5,200 bases of DNA, taken from Acidobacteriota bacterium. Its GTDB lineage: Bacteria; Acidobacteriota; Terriglobia; Terriglobales; Acidobacteriaceae. Under the pieces are notes generated by a model. That model searched no databases, was not told the DNA's origin, and saw only the letters and a program-made list of their open reading frames with translations. Both the position numbers and the translations under genes were made by a program. Positions 1 through 5,074 of the stretch are shown piece by piece. How positions within the stretch are numbered: position 1 is the stretch's first letter; each line of letters opens with the position of its first letter. The stretch is from assembly GCA_021810735.1 (NCBI GenBank), contig JAJZIF010000319.1, positions 1 through 5,200 of the forward strand, written 5' to 3'.

Positions 1-1
1 C

Positions 2-214
2 TATACGACCAACGCCATCGAATCGCTGAACATGAGTTTGCGCAAGGCCATCCAGACGCGCGGCGCCTTTCCCTCGGAAGATGCAGCGTTGAAAGTGATG
101 TATCTGGCGCTGAGAAACCTGGCCGGAAAATGGAACGCCGTGCAGGGCTGGAAAGAGGCCCTCAACCGCTTCGCATTGGCGTGGGAAGCTCGCTTCCCAC
201 ACCAATGCGCATAA
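2..214 (+). CDS. IS256-family transposase, C-terminal part (5' end outside window)
   Basis: This is the last 70 residues of a mutator-type (IS256 family) DDE transposase, which catalyses cut-and-paste or copy-paste movement of its element. Translation from base 2 gives Y-T-T-N-A-I-E-S-L-N followed by S-L-R-K and, further on, R-G-A-F-P and Y-L-A-L-R-N-L. This is the hallmark C-terminal block of the family: the TTNAIES(L/F)N helix, a basic stretch and the LALRN segment, ending in a Trp-rich tail (K-W-N, G-W-K). The catalytic Asp and Glu residues lie upstream and cannot be inspected. The reading frame is open and stops normally at TAA (212-214), so this end looks intact. A likely terminal inverted repeat follows 27 bp later. 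Family assignment is confident; whether the whole gene is functional is unknown. Confidence 0.9.
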   Translation, partial: YTTNAIESLNMSLRKAIQTRGAFPSEDAALKVMYLALRNLAGKWNAVQGWKEALNRFALAWEARFPHQCA

Positions 215-240
215 CAATCACGCAATTTCAACCAAAGGCG

Positions 241-265
241 TTTACACAAAAGATTTGACACTACC
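241..265. repeat. Probable right terminal inverted repeat of the IS256-type element
   Basis: Read on the minus strand from 265, the sequence begins GGTAGTGTCAAATCTTTTGT and continues GTAAA. IS256-family ends commonly carry TGTCAA near the tip followed by an AT-rich stretch, and this site sits just after the transposase stop codon, as expected for the right end. The matching left repeat is outside the window, so the exact tip (265 to about 268) and the target duplication cannot be verified. Confidence 0.55.
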
Positions 266-370
266 GCCCAGTTTCCGCAGCGCATCCGCCCTGCAAGCAG
301 GCTGCAACGTCCGCCGGCCGCCGGTCAACCCCTCCAGCGTCGCTTCAAGACATAGTTCCACCTGGGTCGG
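242..370 (-). other. Unassigned 42-residue open fragment running into the IS256 end
   Basis: The minus strand is open from a TGA at 371-373 to a TAA at 242-244, and the TAA lies inside the IS256 terminal repeat. The peptide contains V-E-L-C-L-E-A-T-L-E-G-L and A-C-R-A-D-A-L-R-K-L-G-G, with a protein-like amphipathic pattern, before the last residues come from the IS end. No start codon with a ribosome binding site is evident and I do not recognise a family. It could be a leftover of a host gene cut by the two mobile elements, or chance open frame in GC-rich DNA. The rest of 266-419 shows no gene; part of it is presumably the non-coding right end of the IS1380-type element. Confidence 0.2.
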
Positions 371-656
371 TCAAAATCGGCTCAGGAAAATCCGTCGATA
401 CGCGTGCCACAGCCTTTTCTCATGTAGCGACTGGCAGCAGTCGCAAGGCCTCCTTCCTTAGGGCGATGCGCTCTTCCAATGCGGCCAGCCGCAGCCGCAT
501 TTTCCGCGCATGTTGCACCAACCGCCCCGCCGTGCTGATGATCAAAAAACGCAGCCGCTTCGGTCGCGCCCGCAATAATTCCGCCGGCAACGCGATGCGC
601 TTCAGCGCCGTCAGCACATTGTGCGCGATCACCGCCAGCCTCAACCAGGCCGCATT

Positions 657-698
657 TCACCCCACGGACGAAGACCTGTCCGTGGGGACCCCGGTATT
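657..698. repeat. 42-bp palindromic insertion inside the IS1380 transposase gene
   Basis: A perfect 10-bp inverted repeat, CCCCACGGAC (660-669) and GTCCGTGGGG (678-687), encloses an 8-base loop and is followed by ACCCCGGT. Removing 657-698 restores the transposase reading F-G-A-N-A-A-W-L-R-L without changing frame. ATT occurs at both edges (654-656 and 696-698), which could be a 3-bp target duplication. The insert length is a multiple of three, but one of its codons in the host frame is TGA. The structure resembles small REP-like palindromes that move in trans. A related copy appears to lie at 5023-5056. Confidence 0.7.
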
Positions 699-911
699 CG
701 CGCCAAAGTATTTGCTCGGCATCACGCCTCCGGCCAACTCGTTCTTCAGCACATCATGCACCGCTTCGATCGTCCCCGCCTTCTCCCGATGCCACTGGAT
801 CAGCCGCTCCGGCGTCCACTCCCACAGGTTGCTCAGCACGGCAAAATGCTTCACCCGATTGCCGTCGGCAAAGAACTCTTCCTGCCGCGGACGAATGCGA
901 ATCGCCACATA

Positions 912-917
912 GCGCGC
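912..917. other. Frameshift site in the IS1380 transposase (GCGCGC run)
   Basis: On the minus strand, the frame reading K-D-T-Q-P-L-R becomes the frame reading Y-V-A-I-R-I-R-P at an alternating GC run. Dropping one GC dinucleotide gives a continuous Q-P-L-R-Y-V-A-I-R, which fits my memory of the family. Dinucleotide slippage is the simplest explanation. Confidence 0.6.
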
Positions 918-1474
918 AACGGCTGCGTGTCTTTCTGCTCGCTCTTTTCTCCCGGCACAAAGTCCACCTCCGCGCACTCGCGGATCTCCTTGCTGTCCGC
1001 CTTGCCGTACATCTGCCAACTCGCCTCTGGAACTTGCACAATCGCCTGATGCAAGGCCTCGCTCATGCGCGCGCTGATGGCGAAACCGATCCTCCCCTGC
1101 GGACCATCGGCGCGATTCTCATCGCGCAGCCACGTCAGCAATTCCTTCTCGTGGCTGGCCGAATCGCCCCGACAGTAAAAACTCCTCACCGTCTCCGGCA
1201 GCGCCGCGAAGGCTCGCTTGGCCAGCGCCAACGGGGCCATCATCGCCGGCACATTGCCGTCGCGAAATTCATCGGCCAGCACCGCGTCCATCTCCGCCCA
1301 CACCGCCAGCATGGGCTGATAACCGCGCTCGCCTTCATAGGTTCTGAGCGCCTGCCGCTTGTGGCTCTCGATGATGGTGGCGTCCTGATCCACCGTCGCA
1401 ATGCGCTGCTCCGGACAACGCCGGCCCAGTTCCCGCATCAGCTCCCGGTTCACTGTCCCAGTCTGGGAGGGTAG

Positions 1475-1500
1475 AAGCCCTCGCCTTCAGGCGACGGCTT
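1475..1500 (+). repeat. Left-end subterminal hairpin of the IS200-type element
   Basis: AAGCC pairs with GGCTT and TCGCC with GGCGA around a TTCA loop, with a single C/C mismatch between the two stem blocks. This is the type of imperfect hairpin that TnpA binds on the excised single strand. Its loop-proximal core is the same as that of the right-end hairpin at 2044-2067. Confidence 0.75.
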
Positions 1501-1531
1501 TAGCGAGCGCGCCGGAGGATAATCTTAAGGG

Positions 1532-1959
1532 ATGGCTGAGTATCGACGGGGCGCGCACACAGTATTCGAGATCCACCTGCACATCGTGTTTACCACGAAG
1601 TACCGCAAGCCGGCCTTGAGCGGGGAAGTGGCGACTCGGGTGCGGGACTTGGTTCGGGAAATCTGCGCGCAGCATGAAGTAAAAATCATGAAAGGGCATG
1701 TGGCGAAAGACCCTGTGCATTTATTTGTGTCGATCCCGCCGCAGGTGACGATCAGCCGGTTGCTGCAATGGTTGAAAGGGAAGACGGCGCACCATCTGTA
1801 GCGGAGTTTGCGTACCTGAAGAAGCAGTTTTGGGGCAGGCATCTGTGGGCGCGAGGATATTTTTGCTGCAGCTCGGGCAATGTGAGCGACGAGATCGTAG
1901 CCGAGTATATCGCGAATCAGAACGAGAATCAGGATGAAGACTTTCGAGTAGATGGTTAA
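1532..1959 (+). pseudogene. tnpA: IS200/IS605-family transposase TnpA, frameshifted and with altered HUH motif
   Basis: This is a Y1 transposase that would cut and rejoin single-stranded transposon ends. The ATG at 1532 opens M-A-E-Y-R-R-G-A-H-T-V-F and continues through L-H-I-V-F-T-T-K-Y-R-K-P and I-P-P-Q-V-T-I-S-R-L-L-Q-W-L-K-G-K-T, all typical of IS200 TnpA. The frame hits TAG at 1799-1801. Homology resumes one frame over as A-E-F-A-Y-L-K-K-Q-F-W-G-R-H-L-W-A-R-G-Y-F-C-C-S-S-G-N-V and ends at TAA 1957-1959, so a single base was lost around 1798-1801. The combined length of about 142 residues is normal. The catalytic Tyr is present in E-Y-I-A-N-Q (codon 1906-1908). The metal-binding HUH motif, normally D-H-V-H-L, reads D-P-V-H-L (Pro codon 1712-1714). 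Two independent lesions make an active enzyme very unlikely. Confidence 0.88.
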
Positions 1960-2067
1960 GTCCATCTACTTCTTGAAGCCCGCTTGGTGCGGGGTACATT
2001 TTGCCGGCCTCTGGCCGGAACAGGACTTACAGTCCGTTATCCCAGCCACCGCCTTCAGGCGGTGGCT
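1947..2067 (+). other. Run of five perfect-stem hairpins at the 3' end of the IS200-type element
   Basis: Five successive perfect inverted repeats lie almost end to end. They are AGTAGATGG/CCATCTACT (1947-1955 with 1962-1970, spanning the tnpA stop), CCCGC/GCGGG (1979-1983 with 1989-1993), CCGGCC/GGCCGG (2004-2009 with 2013-2018), GGACT/AGTCC (2023-2027 with 2031-2035), and AGCCACCGCC/GGCGGTGGCT (2044-2053 with 2058-2067). Loops are 3-6 bases. The last is the transposon right-end hairpin recognised by TnpA. The others are more than a minimal IS200 end needs, and together they look like a compact structured RNA or a transcription-blocking array. The stems are directly visible; any RNA role is inference. 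Confidence 0.6.
2044..2067 (+). repeat. Right-end hairpin of the IS200-type element
   Basis: A perfect 10-bp stem (AGCCACCGCC with GGCGGTGGCT) closes a TTCA loop. It shares the CGCCTTCAGGCG core with the left-end hairpin, so the two mark the ends of one element. It would also stall transcription leaving tnpA. Confidence 0.75.
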
Positions 2068-2140
2068 TTCACTTTGCTACGCTTCGTTCAGAATGACTCC
2101 CTTCCACAAATAGCTACACCGACTTTCAATCCGCTTTAGT

Positions 2141-2169
2141 TTGGCGTGGCAACGCGACAGCCGTATACA
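2141..2169 (+). promoter_or_regulatory. Possible sigma70-type promoter for the hydrolase pair
   Basis: TTGGCG (2141-2146) and TATACA (2164-2169) are 17 bp apart, each matching four of six consensus bases. Transcription would start near 2176, leaving about 36 bases before the preferred ATG at 2212. The match is weak and such matches occur by chance. The rest of 2068-2211 holds no gene that I can see. Confidence 0.3.
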
Positions 2170-2211
2170 CTGTTCGGATGGTTCCAGAGTGATTTTTTTG
2201 GAAGAGAACGA

Positions 2212-3570
2212 ATGCGCCTATTTCAATCTTCTTTGAATTTTCCAAGGCGTGGTGGCGGCATCACGTGTCGGCGAGCTGTTGACTTGGTCGTCTTGGCGAT
2301 GGCAACGCTGGTGTGGACTGTTCCTGCTGGCACCGCCGCGAATGCGGCCCGTCGCTCACCGTGGGTGGCGACGTGGGGCGCGGGCATGGTGGCCACGACG
2401 CCGGGTGGCGCGCCGGACCTTTCAGGGAAAACGCTGCGCGAAATTGTTCACACCAGTGTTGGCGGGAGCAGGGTTCGCGTCTGGCTCTCGAATCGCTTCG
2501 GCAGTGCGCCACTGCACATTGGGGCGGTTCATATTGCGGTCAGTGCAGGTGTGAGCGCGGGAGCCAATCCGGATGGAATCGCGGATGAAAGCGGCGTTGC
2601 GGCGGGTACCGACCGCACGCTCACATTCAACCAAAGCGATTCGGTCGTGATTCTTCCTGGAGCGGAGGTGGTCAGCGATCCGGTCGCGCTGGATGTTCCG
2701 GAGTTATCGAGTCTGGCTGTCAGCATGTATTTTCCAGACCGCACCACGGCTACGACGGAACACACAGACGCTCAACAAACCTCGTACGCGGCGACAGGCA
2801 ATCTAGTGGACGCGGCGAATCTGGCGGGGAAAGATTGGCCGCAGAGACACTGGTATGTTCTTTCCGGCGTCGACGTGGATGCGCCTGGAGATTCCGCAGT
2901 GATCGCGATGGGAGCCTCGATTGTCGATGGGTATCACTCCACATGGAATGACAATCATCGTTGGCCCGATGACCTGGCGACACGTCTAGCGGCGGATGCG
3001 AACACAAGAAAAGCCGGAGTGCTGGGAGTGGTGGATGTTGGGATCGGTGGCAATCGCGTGCTGCTGGATGGCTACGGCCCGAGTGCGTCGTCGAGGTTCA
3101 ACCGGGACGTCCTGGCGCGGAGCGGCGCGCGGTATTTGATTGTGCTGGAGGGCACCAACGATATTGGACGGTTTGCCGTCGACCATCAACCGTATGGCGA
3201 CTTTGCGCAGCGACTGGAATCGGGCCTGGCGCAACTGGCGATGCAGGCCCATCAACATGGAATTCTGGTGTTCGGAGCTACACTCACACCCTATAAGGAT
3301 TGCTTCTATTACTCTGCCGCGGGGGATGAAGTTCGGCAGGAAGTGAACCAGTGGATTCGCACCAGCGGGGTGTTGGACGGCGTAGTGGACTTCGACAAGG
3401 CGACGCGCGACCCCCAGAATCCATTGCGGTATCTGCCTCGGTATGATTCGGGCGACCATCTGCATCCGAACGATGCGGGCTATCAGGCCATGGCGAATGC
3501 CATCGATCTGAGCCTGTTCACGAAAACTGCCAGTGCGCATGCCGTCGGGCAAGGAACGAGTTCCAGATGA
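2212..3570 (+). CDS. Secreted SGNH/GDSL-type hydrolase, copy 1 (block I Asp replaced by Ala)
   Basis: This is a predicted exported esterase or acylhydrolase of the SGNH superfamily, 452 residues from the preferred ATG. A GTG at 2146 would add 22 residues, but the downstream paralogue aligns gaplessly from the 2212 ATG, and a possible promoter overlaps the extra codons. A signal peptide is visible: C-R-R at 19-21, a hydrophobic run to about 38, then Ala-rich cleavage options near 42-45. W-V-A-T-W-G-A-G-M begins a beta-rich N-terminal domain (about 50-215). The SGNH domain follows: block I G-A-S (234-236, nucleophile Ser236), block II G-I-G-G-N (oxyanion Gly280), block III G-T-N-D (Asn316), and block V D-H-L-H-P (Asp415, His418). 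Block I normally reads G-D-S; here a GCC codon gives Ala235. The catalytic residues themselves remain. A 14-residue tail (from Thr439) is absent in copy 2. Substrate unknown; acetylated polysaccharide is one inferred possibility. Confidence 0.88.
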   Translation: MRLFQSSLNFPRRGGGITCRRAVDLVVLAMATLVWTVPAGTAANAARRSPWVATWGAGMVATTPGGAPDLSGKTLREIVHTSVGGSRVRVWLSNRFGSAPLHIGAVHIAVSAGVSAGANPDGIADESGVAAGTDRTLTFNQSDSVVILPGAEVVSDPVALDVPELSSLAVSMYFPDRTTATTEHTDAQQTSYAATGNLVDAANLAGKDWPQRHWYVLSGVDVDAPGDSAVIAMGASIVDGYHSTWNDNHRWPDDLATRLAADANTRKAGVLGVVDVGIGGNRVLLDGYGPSASSRFNRDVLARSGARYLIVLEGTNDIGRFAVDHQPYGDFAQRLESGLAQLAMQAHQHGILVFGATLTPYKDCFYYSAAGDEVRQEVNQWIRTSGVLDGVVDFDKATRDPQNPLRYLPRYDSGDHLHPNDAGYQAMANAIDLSLFTKTASAHAVGQGTSSR

Positions 3571-3630
3571 AACGCGCTGGCGTCGTGCATGTAGAATTGC
3601 GCGTGAGAGATTTCCTGACGAATATTTTTG

Positions 3631-3637
3631 AAGGAGG
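3631..3637 (+). promoter_or_regulatory. Strong ribosome binding site deciding the start of hydrolase copy 2
   Basis: AAGGAGG lies four bases before the ATG at 3642. A longer reading from the ATG at 3567, which overlaps the stop of copy 1 as ATGA, would add 25 residues that precede an otherwise normal signal peptide and lack homology in copy 1. The aligned site in copy 1 reads GGAAGAGAACGA before its ATG, a weaker match to the same upstream segment. Confidence 0.75.
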
Positions 3638-3641
3638 ACAA

Positions 3642-4964
3642 ATGTACTTCATTCCAACTTTTTTGCATTTTCAGGGGCGCGATCGCAGCGCCCCGTGCCG
3701 GCGAGTTGCCGTGGCTTCTGTGCTGGCGTTGGCAACTTTGGCATGGACTGTTCCGGCTGGCTACGCCGCGAATGGGGCGCCTCGCTCGCCGTGGGTGGCG
3801 ACCTGGGGCGCGGGCATGGTGTCTATGGCGCAGGGCAGCGCACGGGATATTACCGGGCAAACGCTGCGCGAGATCGTTCATACCAGCGTGGGCGGCAGCC
3901 AGGTTCGGGTGTGGCTGTCCAACCGCTTCGGCAGCGAGCCGCTACACGTGGGAGCGGCGCATGTCGCACTCGGCGCGAGCGGAAGCGCGGGCGTTAATCC
4001 AGACGGAACCGCAGAGGAAAGCGGCATAACGGCGGGGACAGACCGGGCCCTGACGTTCAACCAAAGCGATTCGGTCATCATTCCTCCCGGAGCGGAGGTA
4101 GTGAGCGATCCGGTCACGCTGGACGTGCCAGCGTTATCCAATCTGGCGGTCAGCATGTATTTCCCGGACCACACGATGACGACGACGGAACATTCCTATG
4201 CCGCGCAAATCTCGTACGCAGCGACAGGCAATCAAGTGGATGCGGCCACTCTGGTGGGGAAGGATTGGCCGGAGAAGTCGTGGTATGTCGTCTCCGGGGT
4301 GGATGTGGATGCGCCGGGAGATTCCGCTGTGATTGCGCTTGGAGACTCGATTACGGATGGGGCCTATGCCACGGTGAACGAAAACCATCGCTGGCCGGAC
4401 TACCTGGCGGGACGCCTGGCCGCGGATGCGAACACGAAAAAAGCGGGAGTGCTGGGCGTCGTGAATGTCGGCATTGGCGGCAATCGCGTGCTGCTGGACG
4501 GCGCCGGGCCGAATGCGGTGTCGCGCATCAATCGGGACGTTGTGGGGCGCAGCGGCGCACGCTATGTGATCGTGCTGGAAAGCATCAACGATATAGGGAG
4601 ATTTGAAACCGATCGTCAACCCTACGGAGATCTGACGCAGAGGCTGGAGGCGGGCATCGCGCAGATTGCCGCGCAGGCTCATCAACACGGAATCCGAGTG
4701 ATTGGCGCGACGATCACTCCGTATCAGGGCTGCGGATATTATTCCGATGCGGGCAATCAGGTACGCAATGCGGTGAATGATTGGATCCGCACCAGCCCGA
4801 TCTTCGACGGCGTTGCGGACTTCGACAAAGCCGTGCGCGACCCGCAGAATCCGCAGCATTTCGCCGCGCAATACGATTCCGGTGACCATCTTCATCCCAA
4901 AGACGCGGGATACGAGGCGATGGCGGATTCGATCGATCTAAGCCTGTTCACGAAGAAGAAATAA
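3642..4964 (+). CDS. Secreted SGNH/GDSL-type hydrolase, copy 2 (block III Gly replaced by Ser)
   Basis: This 440-residue paralogue of the gene just upstream is about 72% identical over 438 gapless positions (about 124 differences by hand count). The differences are densest in the signal peptide. It begins 71 bp after copy 1 on the same strand with no terminator visible between, so the two are probably cotranscribed. The signal peptide has C-R-R at 19-21, a hydrophobic run V-A-S-V-L-A-L-A-T-L-A-W and A-A cleavage near 42-43. The SGNH blocks are canonical in block I (G-D-S-I-T-D-G, Ser236), block II (G-I-G-G-N, Gly280) and block V (Asp415, His418). Block III reads E-S-I-N-D instead of the usual G-x-N-D, with Asn316 kept. 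Likely an active exported esterase or acylhydrolase; substrate cannot be inferred. The C-terminus ends F-T-K-K-K directly after the conserved D-L-S-L-F. Confidence 0.9.
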   Translation: MYFIPTFLHFQGRDRSAPCRRVAVASVLALATLAWTVPAGYAANGAPRSPWVATWGAGMVSMAQGSARDITGQTLREIVHTSVGGSQVRVWLSNRFGSEPLHVGAAHVALGASGSAGVNPDGTAEESGITAGTDRALTFNQSDSVIIPPGAEVVSDPVTLDVPALSNLAVSMYFPDHTMTTTEHSYAAQISYAATGNQVDAATLVGKDWPEKSWYVVSGVDVDAPGDSAVIALGDSITDGAYATVNENHRWPDYLAGRLAADANTKKAGVLGVVNVGIGGNRVLLDGAGPNAVSRINRDVVGRSGARYVIVLESINDIGRFETDRQPYGDLTQRLEAGIAQIAAQAHQHGIRVIGATITPYQGCGYYSDAGNQVRNAVNDWIRTSPIFDGVADFDKAVRDPQNPQHFAAQYDSGDHLHPKDAGYEAMADSIDLSLFTKKK

Positions 4965-4976
4965 GAGGCGAGGGGA

Positions 4977-5007
4977 GTTCCCGCGCAACGCGCAAGTGAG
5001 CGGGAAC
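4977..5007 (+). terminator. Candidate hairpin terminator after hydrolase copy 2
   Basis: A perfect 8-bp inverted repeat, GTTCCCGC (4977-4984) and GCGGGAAC (5000-5007), starts 12 bases after the stop codon and encloses a 15-base loop. There is no T-tract after it, so it is not a textbook intrinsic terminator. It may act with the hairpin at 5023-5048 between two convergent genes. Confidence 0.4.
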
Positions 5008-5022
5008 GCGCCGCGACAGAAT

Positions 5023-5056
5023 CCCAGGTCTCAGAATCGAGACTTGGGGCCCCCAG
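5023..5056. repeat. Palindromic element between convergent genes, possible bidirectional terminator
   Basis: CCCAGGTCTC (5023-5032) pairs with GAGACTTGGG (5039-5048) over ten positions, one of them a G-U wobble in RNA, around the loop AGAATC. It is followed by GCCCCCAGGATT. The stretch from the end of the stem, TGGGGCCCCCAGGATT, matches TGGGGACCCCGGTATT beside the palindrome in the IS1380 gene at 13 of 16 positions, although the stems are unrelated in sequence. The position between two genes that face each other would suit termination on both strands, but no T-tract is present. Confidence 0.55.
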
Positions 5057-5074
5057 GATTTCGCGCGCACGGGG

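Larger units (their letters stand above)
420..1456 (-). pseudogene. IS1380-family transposase, degenerate (N-terminus missing, frameshift, inserted stop)
   Basis: This is a remnant of a DDE transposase of the IS1380 family. Reading leftward from about 1456, the first segment contains T-V-D-Q-D-A-T-I-I-E-S, then G-Y-Q-P-M-L-A-V-W-A-E-M and L-A-D-E-F-R-D-G-N-V-P-A, then Y-C-R-G-D-S. The D-Q-D, R-G-D-S and later K-N-E-L-A-G-G blocks match the positions of the three catalytic acids. Homology continues in another frame after a GC run at 912-917 (P-L-R to R-Y-V-A-I-R), so a 2-base gain or equivalent broke the frame. In that second frame, F-G-A-N is split from A-A-W-L-R-L by a 42-bp palindromic insertion carrying TGA (657-659). 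The tail (I-A-H-N-V-L-T-A-L-K-R) ends at TGA 420-422. The first roughly 100 residues expected for the family are absent; the IS200-type element begins where they should be. No functional product is expected. Confidence 0.87.
1457..2075 (+). mobile_element. IS200/IS605-family element (IS200-like, tnpA only), inactive
   Basis: A Y1 (HUH) transposase gene is flanked by two hairpins with the same core, CGCC-TTCA-GGCG: an imperfect one on the left (1475-1500) and a perfect 10-bp one on the right (2044-2067). Elements of this family have subterminal hairpins rather than terminal inverted repeats and make no target duplication. No tnpB is present, so the layout is IS200-like. The left edge is set where IS1380 homology stops (about 1456); the right edge is put a few bases past the hairpin. 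Both are approximate because the cleavage tetranucleotide cannot be derived from one copy. The element lies at the missing start of the IS1380 gene, but no IS1380 N-terminal sequence is visible beyond 2075, so a deletion or one-ended replacement must also have occurred. Confidence 0.75.

Noticed and set aside
466..912. Plus-strand open frame of 148 codons opposite the IS1380 remnant
   Set aside because: It lies antisense to clear transposase homology, is Arg/Ser/Pro-rich as shadow frames in GC-rich DNA are, and has no ribosome binding site.
1034..1474. Plus-strand open frame of 146 codons, His/Arg-rich
   Set aside because: Antisense shadow of the first IS1380 segment; composition and lack of any recognisable motif argue against a gene.
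1795..1804. Programmed -1 frameshifting in tnpA
   Set aside because: There is no slippery heptamer at the shift and IS200-type tnpA genes are normally single frame; the HUH lesion also points to decay.
1475..2067. Two similar palindromes about 570 bp apart as part of a CRISPR array or REP pair
   Set aside because: Only two copies, spaced by a transposase gene and sharing the TTCA loop expected for IS200/IS605 ends; no spacer periodicity.
2134..2895. G-D-S at residues 226-228 of hydrolase copy 1 as the real nucleophile, which would make the Ala235 change unimportant
   Set aside because: The same G-D-S (in A-P-G-D-S-A-V-I-A) is present in copy 2 in addition to its canonical G-D-S-I-T-D-G; it precedes the core beta strand and lacks the following I-x-D-G context.
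3567..3641. ATGA stop-start overlap between the hydrolase genes as translational coupling
   Set aside because: The ATG at 3567 has no good ribosome binding site and would prepend 25 residues to the signal peptide; the AAGGAGG site before 3642 fits much better.
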